Source of the DNA: Luteibacter aegosomatissinici
GTDB taxonomy: Bacteria; Pseudomonadota; Gammaproteobacteria; Xanthomonadales; Rhodanobacteraceae
DNA length: 64,000 bases
Assembly: GCF_023078495.1 (NCBI RefSeq)
Contig: NZ_CP095742.1
Coordinates: forward strand, 744,001 to 808,000
Direction of reading: 5' to 3'
The notes under the pieces are model-generated. The model saw only the letters and a program-made list of their open reading frames with translations. It searched no databases and was not told the DNA's origin. Shown here one piece after another: positions 53,431 through 63,619 of the stretch (the stretch's first letter is position 1; each line of letters begins with the position of its first letter). The translations under genes were made by a program, and so were the position numbers.

Positions 53431-54863
53431 GCACCTGTCGCCCGGCGCGCCCATGCGGCCGGTGTGGGCTCGTCGTGGCGGTGCTGTTCTTCACGCGCAA
53501 GCAGTTCAGCCCAGTCGTCATCCAGTGCCGCGCCGGGCGCCGTCACCTCACGATGCAGCAGGTCACGCACCTCACGGTAGAACGCCGTGTCGTACGCGCC
53601 ACGGAACATCATGGCCAGGTCGTCGCTATCGTCCCAGTGCGTCTTGCGCCCCAGTTGCGCGCGTACTTCTTCGAAGAACTTCGTGCCCGGCAGCGGGTAC
53701 GACACGCTGACGCCGATGTCGTCGGGTGCCGCAGCCTGTACCAGCGTCCGCGTCGCCAGCAGGTCCTCGAGTTCTTCACCCAGGTAACCCAGCTGGATGA
53801 AGAAGCCCACGCGGATACCGTGCGCGCCAAGGCGCTGCCGTGCGGCGATCAGATCGGGCACCTTGGTGCCCTTGGTCATGCGATCGAGCACGCGCTGGCT
53901 GCCGCTTTCCGCCCCAATCCAGGCCTCCACGCAACCGGCCGCGGCCAGGGCGGTGGCCATGCGTTCGCTGGAGAGATCGGCGCGGGTCTGGATCATGAAG
54001 GGAATGGAACCGTCGGTGGCCTGCAGCTCGCGCGCCAGTTCACTCACCCAATCGACATGGAAGCCGAAGATGTCGTCCGCCATCCAGATATGGTCGGGGG
54101 CGAACGTGCGCTTCAGGTAGGTCATCTCCGCTGCCACGTCCTGTGGCGAACGCTGGTTATAGTGGTTGCCCCAGATCGGCTTGGCGCACCAGTTGCAGCG
54201 GAACGGGCAGCCACGCGAGGCCGCCATGTTCAGGCTGAAATAGCCGTGCCGTTCCATCCACAGCGCGCGGTAACGCGGCATATCGACCAGATCCCAGGCG
54301 GGCAGGCCGGTGATGCGCGGATCGGGTGGCACCACGCCGAGCCGGGTCACCCGGGTGCCGGTGGGGGAGCGCGTCGCGATGCCCGGCACGCCGTCGGTCC
54401 ACGCGTCCGGGTCGATCAGGGGATCGCGCTCCAGGCGGTTCACCAGTTCCATCAGCGCGCCGATGCCCTCGCCGGTCAGCACCGCGTCGGCACCGGCGGC
54501 GAGGAAGGCTTCCGGGTGATCCGAGGCGTCGGAGCCGGCTACCAGCACCCGTGCGCCATCGGCCTTGGCTTCACCGATCATGCGGCAGGCCGCATCGCGC
54601 ATGTTGCCCAGGCACATCTTGGTCAGGAAGTTGAAGTTGTCCTCGTAGAAGACGACCAGGGAGGGCCGCTGCGCATGCAGGGTCGGCGCGTAATCCTCCA
54701 CGCCTTCCGCGAGCATGGCATCGAACAGGCCCACCGCATGGCCCATGCGCCGCAACAGGGCGGCGATATGCAGGGTGGCGAGCGGCGGGTAGGGCTTGCC
54801 GCGCTCCCACTGCTTGCGGTCGTAACGCAGGAAGTAGGAGTGGCCAACCTGGATGTTCAGCAT
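53427..54863 (-). CDS. B12-binding radical SAM enzyme (second)
   Basis: A 478-residue protein with an N-terminal cobalamin-type domain (about residues 1-150, LVAGSDASDHPEAFLAAGADAVL) and a radical SAM barrel with CPFRCNWC (CX3CX2C, about 218-226) inside MAASRGCPFRCNWCAKPIWG, then WMADDIFGF and EAWIGAESGSQRV. The N-terminus LNIQVGHSYFLRYD is unlike the first radical SAM enzyme, so this is not a simple duplicate. The start at 54863 is preferred over a much longer ORF. It is co-directional with the nucleotidyltransferase and divergent from the HPr-kinase-like gene. Confidence 0.9.
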   Translation of the reverse strand: MLNIQVGHSYFLRYDRKQWERGKPYPPLATLHIAALLRRMGHAVGLFDAMLAEGVEDYAPTLHAQRPSLVVFYEDNFNFLTKMCLGNMRDAACRMIGEAKADGARVLVAGSDASDHPEAFLAAGADAVLTGEGIGALMELVNRLERDPLIDPDAWTDGVPGIATRSPTGTRVTRLGVVPPDPRITGLPAWDLVDMPRYRALWMERHGYFSLNMAASRGCPFRCNWCAKPIWGNHYNQRSPQDVAAEMTYLKRTFAPDHIWMADDIFGFHVDWVSELARELQATDGSIPFMIQTRADLSSERMATALAAAGCVEAWIGAESGSQRVLDRMTKGTKVPDLIAARQRLGAHGIRVGFFIQLGYLGEELEDLLATRTLVQAAAPDDIGVSVSYPLPGTKFFEEVRAQLGRKTHWDDSDDLAMMFRGAYDTAFYREVRDLLHREVTAPGAALDDDWAELLAREEQHRHDEPTPAAWARRATGA

Positions 54864-54995
54864 GGGGTGAACGCCTTTCGCGTCATGCGGGATAGGCGTG
54901 AGTGCCCCGGGCCCCCGGGCAGGTTGCCGGGCGGCTGCGCACAACCTTCCGGGCCGGCCACGGCACCTACGCCGGTTATCCGGGCGAACGTGACG

Positions 54996-56021
54996 ATGGC
55001 GACGACTGAATCCTTCGAGGCACACGAGTTCGCCGATCCGTTCAATGAACGGATGCGGCTGCCCTACGCCCGCAGCTGGCCCGTGCTGGGCGCGTCGTTT
55101 GTGTTCGCCAGCAACAGCGAAGCCCTGCTGGCGTTGGCCGCGGTGGCGTACGACGGCCTGCCGGCGCACCGCCTGGGCGCGGTCCCGCCGGTGTTTCACG
55201 TTGAACTGAGGCTCGTGCCCGGCGGGGGCGGCCAGGCGGGCGAGCCACCGCCGGTACGTACGTCCTCGGGTGGCGGCATGCTGGTGGGCATCGTCGACGC
55301 CTCCAACCATGTAGTGGTCTCGCCGGCGCAGCGTCGCGCCGTGGTCACCGTGTCGGAAGACCGCCTCGCGAACGCGTACCACGTCCGCTACGAACTGATT
55401 GAGTTCGCGGTGTACCTGTTGGCCGCACGGGGACAGGACCTGGTCTCACTGCACGCCGCGTGCCTGGGCGGCGAAGGTCGCGGCGTGTTGCTGCTTGGCC
55501 CATCGGGTGCCGGCAAATCCACGCTGACGCTGCAGGCGGCGCTCGATGGCTACGACGTAATGGCCGAGGATGGCGTTTTCGTGGATCCGCGCCACCTGCG
55601 CGCGACGGGCGTTCCGAACTACCTGCATGTGACGGACGATAGCCTTGTTTGGCTCGATGGCCCGTCGCGGCGTGCCGTTACCGCCTTTCCGCGTATCCGT
55701 CGCCGAAGTGGCGTCGAGAAGTTCGAGATCGATCTGCGCTCCGGTCTGTTTCGCCCGGCGCCCCAGCCGCTCGATATCGTCGCCACGATCATGCTTTCGC
55801 CCCAGCGCACCGATGGCCCCCTGCTGGAGCCGCTTGCACGTGACGATGCGATGGTCCGCCTGGCCGCGGATCAGCCGTATGCCGCACGCCAGCCGGGCTG
55901 GCGGCGCTTCGTCGATACCGCGCTGATGCGCGGTGCGTGGGTACTCCGCCGTGGGCCCACGCCACGGGCAACGCTGGATGCGCTGGCGCCGTGGCTCACG
56001 CTGCAGGAAGCCGTAGGCTAG
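54996..56021 (+). CDS. HPr-kinase-like protein
   Basis: A 341-residue protein with a P-loop related to HPr kinase/phosphorylase: GPSGAGKSTLTLQ (about residues 168-180), then YDVMAEDGVFVD and a later basic stretch (FPRIRRRSGVEKF). Unlike HprK it has an N-terminal unrelated domain. Such kinases phosphorylate peptides in some lasso-peptide clusters (PadeK-like) and occur in exosortase loci. A GTG at 54990 is an alternative start. It is divergent from the radical SAM gene and 2 bp upstream of the exporter. Confidence 0.85.
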   Translation: MATTESFEAHEFADPFNERMRLPYARSWPVLGASFVFASNSEALLALAAVAYDGLPAHRLGAVPPVFHVELRLVPGGGGQAGEPPPVRTSSGGGMLVGIVDASNHVVVSPAQRRAVVTVSEDRLANAYHVRYELIEFAVYLLAARGQDLVSLHAACLGGEGRGVLLLGPSGAGKSTLTLQAALDGYDVMAEDGVFVDPRHLRATGVPNYLHVTDDSLVWLDGPSRRAVTAFPRIRRRSGVEKFEIDLRSGLFRPAPQPLDIVATIMLSPQRTDGPLLEPLARDDAMVRLAADQPYAARQPGWRRFVDTALMRGAWVLRRGPTPRATLDALAPWLTLQEAVG

Positions 56022-56023
56022 CC

Positions 56024-57706
56024 ATGCGCGTACCGCCGGCATGGCGTGGCTTGCTGACGCTCCTTCCGCGAGCGGAGCGGGTGTCGCTATCGATGTATGC
56101 GCTGCTCTCCGCGGGGGCGGCCGTGACCGGAAGCGTGTCGGCCGTGTTGCTCGTGCCGCTGGTCCAGCCCGGGCACGCACTGCCTTTCGCAAGCCGTGAC
56201 GTGGTGATCAATGCCGCGTGGTTCGCACTCAGCGGCATCGCGTTCGCGCTGCTGCGCTGGCAATCCGCGCGACTCGGTGCGGCGCAGGTTGCGCGTTTCG
56301 CGGTGCGCCTGCGTGGCGATGTCCACGCGCATCTCCTGCAGGTACCCATGCCGGCACTGGCTGGCACCAGCTCCGCGGAAATCGCCAATGTGCTCACCTA
56401 CAACGGCGAGACGCTGGTGCAGGGCTTCAGCGCCATGCAGCAATTGGCGGTGGCGGTGCTGACCTCGCTGGTGACCCTGGCGTTCGCGTTCTGGATTTCA
56501 CCGGTGCTCATGCTTGCGACTCCCGTGCTGTTGTTGCTCATCGTATTCACGTCCCGTGTTGCGGGACGCGAGCACGCCGAGGTGAGCCGCCGCTATGTGG
56601 CGGACATGACCGGGCTGTTCTGGCATAGCGAGGATTTTCCCCGGCGCCTGCGGCACGTCCGTTCGTTTGGACGGGAGGCCGCCGAGCGCGCGAGCTACGG
56701 CGACGTATCGCGCCGGCTCGGTGAGGGCTATCGCCGCCAGCTCGAACTGATCTCGTCCAGCCGCCTTGTGCTTGAAATGGGCGCGGCGCTCGGCATCCCG
56801 CTGGTGTTCGTGCTGGCTGATCGCTGGCATGGCGTGGACGGTGCGGCGCTCGTCGCGATCGGCCTGCTCCTCGGGCGCCTGCTTCCCTATCTCATCTCCA
56901 CACGGCAAGGCATCCAGCAACTGCGATCCGCTGAACCGGCGCTTGCACTATGGCGGCGCACCATGGCGTTGGATACGCAGGCCGCGACGCCCATCAGCAC
57001 GGAGGCGGCCGACGAGGTCGTGATTGATCACCTGTGCGTGAAGCCGCCGCGTGATGGCGTGACGTTGGAGCATCTTGTGCTGCGCCCCGGTGAACTCGTG
57101 CTGGTCACCGGCGATTCCGGCATTGGCAAGAGCAGTCTCGTGGATGTGCTGGCTGGCATGGCGCCGCCGCAGGCCTTCACGGCCCGCCGGGACGGCGTGC
57201 CAATGACCTTTGCCGAATGGCGGGCGCATGTCTCGCGCGGTGCTTATGTCAGCCAGGCTGCCCGGCCCTGGCAACGCACCGTGCGCGAGGTGCTCCTCTG
57301 GGCTGATCCTGCCGCTGCAGAGGCGGACCTGCACGACGCGCTGCGTACGGTGGGCCTTCATCAGCGCGTGGATGCCGCGGCGGGGGGCCTGGACCTGGAA
57401 CTGCACGGAACCGGCAGCCGCCTTTCCGGTGGTGAACTGCAGCGGTTGATGCTGGCCCAGGTGATCCTGCGCCGCCCGGTGCTGGCGGTGCTGGATGAAG
57501 CCACCAGCGCACTGGATGCGGCCTCCGAGATGGCCGTGCTGCGCGGCGTGAAGGACAGCCTGCCGCACGCGGTGATCGTGGTGGTGTCCCACCGCGAGGC
57601 CGTGGCCGCGCTGGCGAACATACAGGTGCGTGTGGTCGGGAATCGTGCCATGGTCCAGGCCAGCCAGCCCATTCGGACTATTGTTCCTTCACGCTGGCCG
57701 GCCTAA
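56024..57706 (+). CDS. ABC exporter, fused membrane and ATPase domains
   Basis: A 560-residue half-transporter with about six N-terminal membrane helices and a C-terminal ATPase. The ATPase shows Walker A GDSGIGKSS (about 364-372), the signature LSGGELQR (about 467) and Walker B VLAVLDEATSALD (about 486). No peptidase C39 domain is present, so any peptide cargo would need other processing. The gene follows the kinase-like gene by two bases. In paeninodin-type lasso clusters an exporter, a kinase and a nucleotidyltransferase occur together in this way. Confidence 0.9.
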   Translation: MRVPPAWRGLLTLLPRAERVSLSMYALLSAGAAVTGSVSAVLLVPLVQPGHALPFASRDVVINAAWFALSGIAFALLRWQSARLGAAQVARFAVRLRGDVHAHLLQVPMPALAGTSSAEIANVLTYNGETLVQGFSAMQQLAVAVLTSLVTLAFAFWISPVLMLATPVLLLLIVFTSRVAGREHAEVSRRYVADMTGLFWHSEDFPRRLRHVRSFGREAAERASYGDVSRRLGEGYRRQLELISSSRLVLEMGAALGIPLVFVLADRWHGVDGAALVAIGLLLGRLLPYLISTRQGIQQLRSAEPALALWRRTMALDTQAATPISTEAADEVVIDHLCVKPPRDGVTLEHLVLRPGELVLVTGDSGIGKSSLVDVLAGMAPPQAFTARRDGVPMTFAEWRAHVSRGAYVSQAARPWQRTVREVLLWADPAAAEADLHDALRTVGLHQRVDAAAGGLDLELHGTGSRLSGGELQRLMLAQVILRRPVLAVLDEATSALDAASEMAVLRGVKDSLPHAVIVVVSHREAVAALANIQVRVVGNRAMVQASQPIRTIVPSRWPA

Positions 57707-57740
57707 CGTCAATGCCGACGACAGCGGGGGGACCGCCACC

Positions 57741-57941
57741 ATGGCAAACAGGCGCACGATCAGCACACTCTTCGCGGGACTGGCGCTCGCGCTGGCCTGT
57801 GGCGCCGCCGGTGGCGTGGGCCAGCCCTCGTTCGACACGGTGGCAGCACGTCACCGGCCCGATCCGTGGCATAGCGACCCATGCGGTCCGTATCGCCCCA
57901 TCGCGGGTATCTGCCGCATGCTGCGCCCCGTTAGAGGTTAA
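57741..57941 (+). CDS. Small secreted protein
   Basis: A 66-residue protein starting at ATG 57741. A signal-like segment (residues 7-24, ISTLFAGLALALACGAAGG) is followed by a short, Pro-rich mature part (HSDPCGPYRPIAGICRMLRP) with two Cys that could form one disulfide. It lies 34 bp after the exporter and 46 bp before the cupredoxin gene. It is not like a known lasso precursor (no Thr/Gly leader end or Asp/Glu ring acceptor at the expected spacing). It could be a small periplasmic protein. Confidence 0.5.
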   Translation: MANRRTISTLFAGLALALACGAAGGVGQPSFDTVAARHRPDPWHSDPCGPYRPIAGICRMLRPVRG

Positions 57942-57987
57942 GCATGCAACTGGGCTAGGCTAGGGCCCCGCCACCTGGGGAGTCCTC

Positions 57988-58632
57988 ATGCGCTGCCTGT
58001 TCGCCATCGCAACGCTATCCATGCTTACCGCGGGCCCTGCGCTGGCCGGCCGCGTCGCCATCGAAGTCGTCGACCCGGCAGGCAAGCCCATTCCCGATGC
58101 GGTGGTCACGCTGGCGCCCCAGCCCGGCACGCCCGCGCGTACACCTGCGGCGGAAACGCGCTATGTCGACCAGAAGGACGAAACCTTCATTCCCTACGTC
58201 ACGGCGTTGCGCGTGGGCGATAGCGTGGTGTTCCGCAACAGCGACATCACGCGCCACCACGTGTACTCGTTTTCGGAACTGGTGAAGTTCGAGGACATGC
58301 TGGCGCCGGGCGAAAGCTCCGCACCGCTCGTGATGAAGAACCCGGGCAATGCGGCGGTCGGCTGCAACATCCACGACTACATGCTCACGTACCTCTACGT
58401 CACGAAGGACCCGGAGATGGCAGTGACCGATGCGAAGGGCAGGGCGATGATCGATGGTGTGGCGGCGGGACAGTACAAGGCGCACGCGTGGCATCCGCAG
58501 TTGCGCCCCGGCGTCACCCTGCCGATCCAGGGCGTGACGGTGGCTGAGGGCGATCCCACCACGCTGCGTTTCGTGCTCGCGCTGCTGCCCAACCCGCGCG
58601 GGCCGATGGATCGCGAGCACGTCGGGTACTAA
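57988..58632 (+). CDS. Periplasmic cupredoxin-like protein
   Basis: A 214-residue protein with a signal peptide (residues 1-20, CLFAIATLSMLTAGPALA). A plastocyanin-type copper site is visible: His90/His91 in TRHHVYSF, then Cys126, His129 and Met132 in VGCNIHDYML (Cys-x2-His-x2-Met). Similar proteins are annotated as methylamine-utilisation-type copper proteins. It ends six bases before an EAL/GGDEF gene, so the two are in one operon. It may act as a copper or redox sensor for that gene. Confidence 0.83.
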   Translation: MRCLFAIATLSMLTAGPALAGRVAIEVVDPAGKPIPDAVVTLAPQPGTPARTPAAETRYVDQKDETFIPYVTALRVGDSVVFRNSDITRHHVYSFSELVKFEDMLAPGESSAPLVMKNPGNAAVGCNIHDYMLTYLYVTKDPEMAVTDAKGRAMIDGVAAGQYKAHAWHPQLRPGVTLPIQGVTVAEGDPTTLRFVLALLPNPRGPMDREHVGY

Positions 58633-58638
58633 GCGCCC

Positions 58639-60972
58639 ATGCGCGCACCCGGCTTCCGCACGCGGCTGGCGCTGTTCTTCGTCGCCACGCTGGTGTTCGT
58701 GCAGGGCGTCACCGCCGTGCTCGGTTACAACGTGGCGCGCCGCGAGCTGGTGGAGGAAGGCGGCCGCCAGTTGGCCGCCAATGCGCACGCGTTCGTGGCG
58801 CAGATGAATGACCTTTCGGCCAGCGTGGCCGGCGGCGTGCAGATCATGTCGCTGGACTACGGCCTGCGCTCCGCGATCGCGGCCAGTGATCGCGGCACCA
58901 TTCTTTCCGTATTGCGCAACCATGGCCGTCGCGTGGGCGCGTCACGCATGCAGCTGCTGCACCTGGATGGCACCGTGCAGGTGGATACCGCCGGCAGCGA
59001 TGAAGGCAAGCCGTTCGCATGGCCCGATCTGCTGGCGCGTGCCTACGATGAACGTACCGCGGCCATCGCGGTGACCGATGGCAAGGCCTCATGGATGGTC
59101 GTGGTGCCGATCTACGCGCCGCAGCCTGTCGGCCTGGTGGTCGCCAGTATCCCGGTGGACGATGCGCTCATCGCCCATATGCAGCAGCTCTCGGCGTTGC
59201 CCCGTGATGTGGAGCTGGCGACGCCGGTCAAGCAAGGTTACGCGGTGATCGCACGGGGCAGCTCGCATTCCGAGCTCACGGCGCAGTTCGAAGGTGGCGC
59301 GCACCTTCCCGCGCAACCGAGCCTGCTCCGCATCGCGGGGCGCGAATACCTCGTGCTGGCCCAGCCGTTGACGCAACCGCAGGGCGGTAGCGCGGTGTAC
59401 GCCGTACTCGGCTACTCGCTGGATGATGCACTGAAGCCGTTCCAGCCGGTGTGGAATGCGTGGCTCGCACTATTGGTGCTTGCCCTGGTGGCGGGTTTCC
59501 TCGTCGCGTGGCTTGTTGCACGCGGAGTGTCGCGGCCGGTCGAAGCGCTCGCTGAATCCGCACGGCGCATTGCTGGCGGCGACTACCACGACGCACCCGA
59601 AGTACGCCGCAACGACGAGATTGGCGAGCTGGCGACGGCGTTCCGGACCATGGGCGACGCGGTGCGCGAGCGCGAGCAGCACATCCGCTACCAGGCCATG
59701 CACGACACGGTCACCGGCCTGCCGAACCGGGCCGCGGCGGAGGATGCGATCGATGGCGACCTCGCCGCCGCATCGGGACAGACCGGTGCGTTGCTGATCG
59801 TCGGGGTCAGCCGGTTGCCGGACATCGTGAAGACCGTGGGCCACGCGCTGGCCGACCGGCTGATGCACGATGCCGGCCAGCGCCTGTGCCACGCCGCCGG
59901 CCAGCACTTCGTCGGGCGCGCCACCGATACGCAATTCGCGGTGTGGCTGCACGGTGCCGATCGTGCCGAGGCGATCGCCGCGGCCTTCCGCATGGTGGAT
60001 GCGTTAGGCCAGCCGTACCAGGAGGCCGACGTAAGTATCGACATGGGCGCGGCGGTAGGTATCGCGCTGGCGCCCGCGCACGGCGAGCGCGCCGCTCCGC
60101 TCCTGCGCCGCGCGGAGGTGGCCGAGTTCGCGGCGCTGAAATCGACGCGCGGCGTGGATGTGTACGATCCGCAATCGGATCCCCACCGGCCCGAGCGCCT
60201 GGCGCTTATGAGTGAACTGCGCGCGGCGATCGAAGCCGACGCGCTGGAGCTATGGTTCCAGCCCAAGTTGCGGCTGGCCGATGGGCAGACCGATGCGGCC
60301 GAGGCGCTCGTCCGCTGGCACCGGCCCGGCCGCGGCATGGTGCCGACCGACCTGTTCATCACGGTGGCCGAAGAGACCGGCAACATCGGCCGGCTTACCC
60401 GCTGGGTACTGGCACATGGCATCGCCCACGCGGCCGAACTGGCGCACGCCGGCCACGCGGTGAAGGTGTCGCTGAACCTCTCCGCCCGGGATATCGGCGA
60501 CCCCACGTTGCCGGACAGGGTGGGCGAACTGCTGCATGCCCACGGCGTGCCCGCGTCGGCCATCGCACTGGAGGTCACCGAGAGTGCGGTGATCGGCGAG
60601 CCGGAGGCCGCGCTTCAAGTCCTCCGCCGCCTGGCCGATATGGGTATCGAGATGGCGATCGATGATTTCGGCATGGGCCAGACATCGTTCGCCTACCTTC
60701 GCCGGCTGCCCGTTCGTGAACTGAAAATCGACAAGATGTTCGTCCAGCACCTCGCCACCGACCCTACCGACCGGACCATCGTGCGTTCGCTGGTGGAGCT
60801 TGGCCACCGCCTGGGGTACCAGGTGACGGCTGAGGGCGTCGAGGATGCGGAAAGCATGGCCTTTCTCGCTACGGCGGGATGCGACCACGCTCAGGGATAC
60901 CACGTCGGCCGCCCGATGGATTTTGCTTCCTTCGTGGCGCGCCTTGGGGCGCAGGGCCCAGGTGGGGCGTGA
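58639..60972 (+). CDS. Membrane c-di-GMP phosphodiesterase with degenerate GGDEF
   Basis: A 777-residue signalling protein. Two membrane helices (about 8-28 and 274-297) bracket a periplasmic sensor domain, followed by HAMP (about 298-345). The GGDEF domain is degenerate: the catalytic motif is replaced by RATDTQF (about residue 425). The EAL domain keeps its residues: EALVRW (about 554), SLNLSA (612), EVTES (644), IDDFGMG (673), LKIDKMFV (694), AEGVED (731) and QGYHVGRP. It should hydrolyse c-di-GMP. It overlaps the next gene by four bases. Confidence 0.92.
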   Translation: MRAPGFRTRLALFFVATLVFVQGVTAVLGYNVARRELVEEGGRQLAANAHAFVAQMNDLSASVAGGVQIMSLDYGLRSAIAASDRGTILSVLRNHGRRVGASRMQLLHLDGTVQVDTAGSDEGKPFAWPDLLARAYDERTAAIAVTDGKASWMVVVPIYAPQPVGLVVASIPVDDALIAHMQQLSALPRDVELATPVKQGYAVIARGSSHSELTAQFEGGAHLPAQPSLLRIAGREYLVLAQPLTQPQGGSAVYAVLGYSLDDALKPFQPVWNAWLALLVLALVAGFLVAWLVARGVSRPVEALAESARRIAGGDYHDAPEVRRNDEIGELATAFRTMGDAVREREQHIRYQAMHDTVTGLPNRAAAEDAIDGDLAAASGQTGALLIVGVSRLPDIVKTVGHALADRLMHDAGQRLCHAAGQHFVGRATDTQFAVWLHGADRAEAIAAAFRMVDALGQPYQEADVSIDMGAAVGIALAPAHGERAAPLLRRAEVAEFAALKSTRGVDVYDPQSDPHRPERLALMSELRAAIEADALELWFQPKLRLADGQTDAAEALVRWHRPGRGMVPTDLFITVAEETGNIGRLTRWVLAHGIAHAAELAHAGHAVKVSLNLSARDIGDPTLPDRVGELLHAHGVPASAIALEVTESAVIGEPEAALQVLRRLADMGIEMAIDDFGMGQTSFAYLRRLPVRELKIDKMFVQHLATDPTDRTIVRSLVELGHRLGYQVTAEGVEDAESMAFLATAGCDHAQGYHVGRPMDFASFVARLGAQGPGGA

Positions 60973-62150
60973 CGCGGCGACGTTGGTTCGCGTTCGCCCT
61001 TGCATGCACGGTCCCCGCCTTCGTCAACGCGCAGGAGGTGAAGGTGCATGCGTTCGCCGACGCCCGGCTGGTGGATGCCCCTTCCGACGAGAGCTTTATC
61101 GATGGCGGCCCAGGCCGGACCCGTTACGGCGGTGATGCCCATGGCGCCCGCTTCGGTGAGGCCGGGATTGTCGCCACCGCGCAACTGACGCCGTCCGTAT
61201 TCGCACTGGCGGATGTGCAGGTCCAGCGCACCGACCATAACGACTGGCAGGTGCCGGAGGCGTACGTGCGCTACCGGCCCATGTCACTTTCCGCATGGCG
61301 CCTGGCGCTGAAGGGCGGCGTGTACTTCCTGCCCATCTCGCTGGAAAACGATGGCATCGGTTGGACCAGCCCGTGGACGATCACGCCTTCCGCGTTGAAC
61401 AGCTGGGTGGGCGAGGAGATCCGTGGCATCGGCGCGGATCTCCGCGAGGAATGGCGTGGCGAAAGCGGCACGGCCACCTTCGGCGGCGGCCTGGTCAGGC
61501 ACAACGATGTGGCGGGCCGGGTGCTGGCGAAGCGGGGCTGGTCGCTCAGCGACGTCACGATTGGCCTGGGCGGAAAACTCCCCGAACCGTCGGCGGACGG
61601 TGAGCATGAAAGCTATTCGCCGTTCTCGTCGATTGGCGGGCGCACGGGGTGGTATGCCGATGCGGGCTGGAAATCGCCGCAGGGTTTCGAGCTGCGCGCG
61701 CTGCGCTACGACAACCGTGCTGATCCCTCCGCCTTCCATGTGTACGACGGCGATGAACGGATATTCGCCTGGCGCACCCGCTTCTGGTCGCTTGGCAGCC
61801 AGCTGGAAACCGGCCCGGTTACCTGGATCGCGCAGGGCATGGACGGGGATACGGAAATCTGCCCGCCGGGTGGCTGTTTTCGCATGCGTTACCAGTCGGG
61901 CTTCCTGCTTGCCGGGTGGAACCGTGGGGCCTGGCGACCCACGCTGCGCTACGAAACGTTCCGCACCTGGCCCGATGGCGAGCGCGGCCACGCACTCACC
62001 GCCGCGCTCAACTGGCGGCCGCTGGACTGGCTGCGGCTCACGGCCGAATGGCTGCATGTGGATGCCACCCGCGCGGAGCGCACCGATTTTGGCCTGGGCC
62101 CGCGCGAGCGGGGCAACCAGGTGCAGTTGCTGGCGCGGTTGTTGTACTGA
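60969..62150 (+). CDS. Outer-membrane beta-barrel protein
   Basis: A 393-residue secreted protein starting at GTG 60969, overlapping the phosphodiesterase stop (GTGA). It has a signal (residues 4-21, RRWFAFALACTVPAFVNAQ) and an all-beta mature part with TDHNDWQVPEAYVRYRP, FYLPISLENDGIGWT-type turns and the final strand NQVQLLARLLY. It has the look of a porin or OprP/TonB-independent barrel with no family that I can name. Being in one operon with a cupredoxin and an EAL protein suggests a shared envelope function. Confidence 0.75.
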   Translation: MTRRRWFAFALACTVPAFVNAQEVKVHAFADARLVDAPSDESFIDGGPGRTRYGGDAHGARFGEAGIVATAQLTPSVFALADVQVQRTDHNDWQVPEAYVRYRPMSLSAWRLALKGGVYFLPISLENDGIGWTSPWTITPSALNSWVGEEIRGIGADLREEWRGESGTATFGGGLVRHNDVAGRVLAKRGWSLSDVTIGLGGKLPEPSADGEHESYSPFSSIGGRTGWYADAGWKSPQGFELRALRYDNRADPSAFHVYDGDERIFAWRTRFWSLGSQLETGPVTWIAQGMDGDTEICPPGGCFRMRYQSGFLLAGWNRGAWRPTLRYETFRTWPDGERGHALTAALNWRPLDWLRLTAEWLHVDATRAERTDFGLGPRERGNQVQLLARLLY

Positions 62151-62172
62151 CCGCACACCGTCTATCGTGGCC

Positions 62173-62192
62173 GTGCGGGCAGCCGCCCGCAC
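62173..62192. other. Perfect 8-bp hairpin before the diguanylate cyclase
   Basis: GTGCGGGC and GCCCGCAC pair perfectly around the loop AGCC. It is 22 bp past the outer-membrane gene and 26 bp before the cyclase start. There is no T-tract, so termination is uncertain; it may lower read-through or protect RNA ends. Confidence 0.6.
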
Positions 62193-62217
62193 CACCTGAT
62201 CAAGCTTGGGGCATCGC

Positions 62218-63444
<1,227 letters not shown>

Positions 63445-63527
63445 CGCCTGGATCGCGCGGCCCAGCGGGGCGATAACACATCGCACACGCGGATCCGGCC
63501 ATCATCGGTACCGGATTCCTTCAATCC

Positions 63528-63572
63528 CCGGCGCCCCGTCCACAGCCAGACTCGGCGGCGCCGTCTTTTTTT
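63528..63572 (+). terminator. Possible terminator after the diguanylate cyclase
   Basis: A CGGCGCC near 63528 can pair with GGCGCCG near 63558 (7 bp, about 21-base loop), followed shortly by seven Ts. The large loop makes this a weak candidate. Confidence 0.45.
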
Positions 63573-63619
63573 CGACACCAGCTGCTTCGAGCGTCCCCGC
63601 GCTGCCCCAGGAGCCCGCC

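Noticed and set aside
53475-54995. Long upstream extension of the HPr-kinase-like ORF
   Set aside because: It runs antisense across the radical SAM gene; family motifs start only after 54996.
54857-55045. 62-codon minus-strand ORF ending in a Cys, just upstream of the second radical SAM gene, as a possible precursor peptide
   Set aside because: It overlaps the kinase gene in antisense, has no good ribosome binding site and mixed codon use; position alone is not enough.
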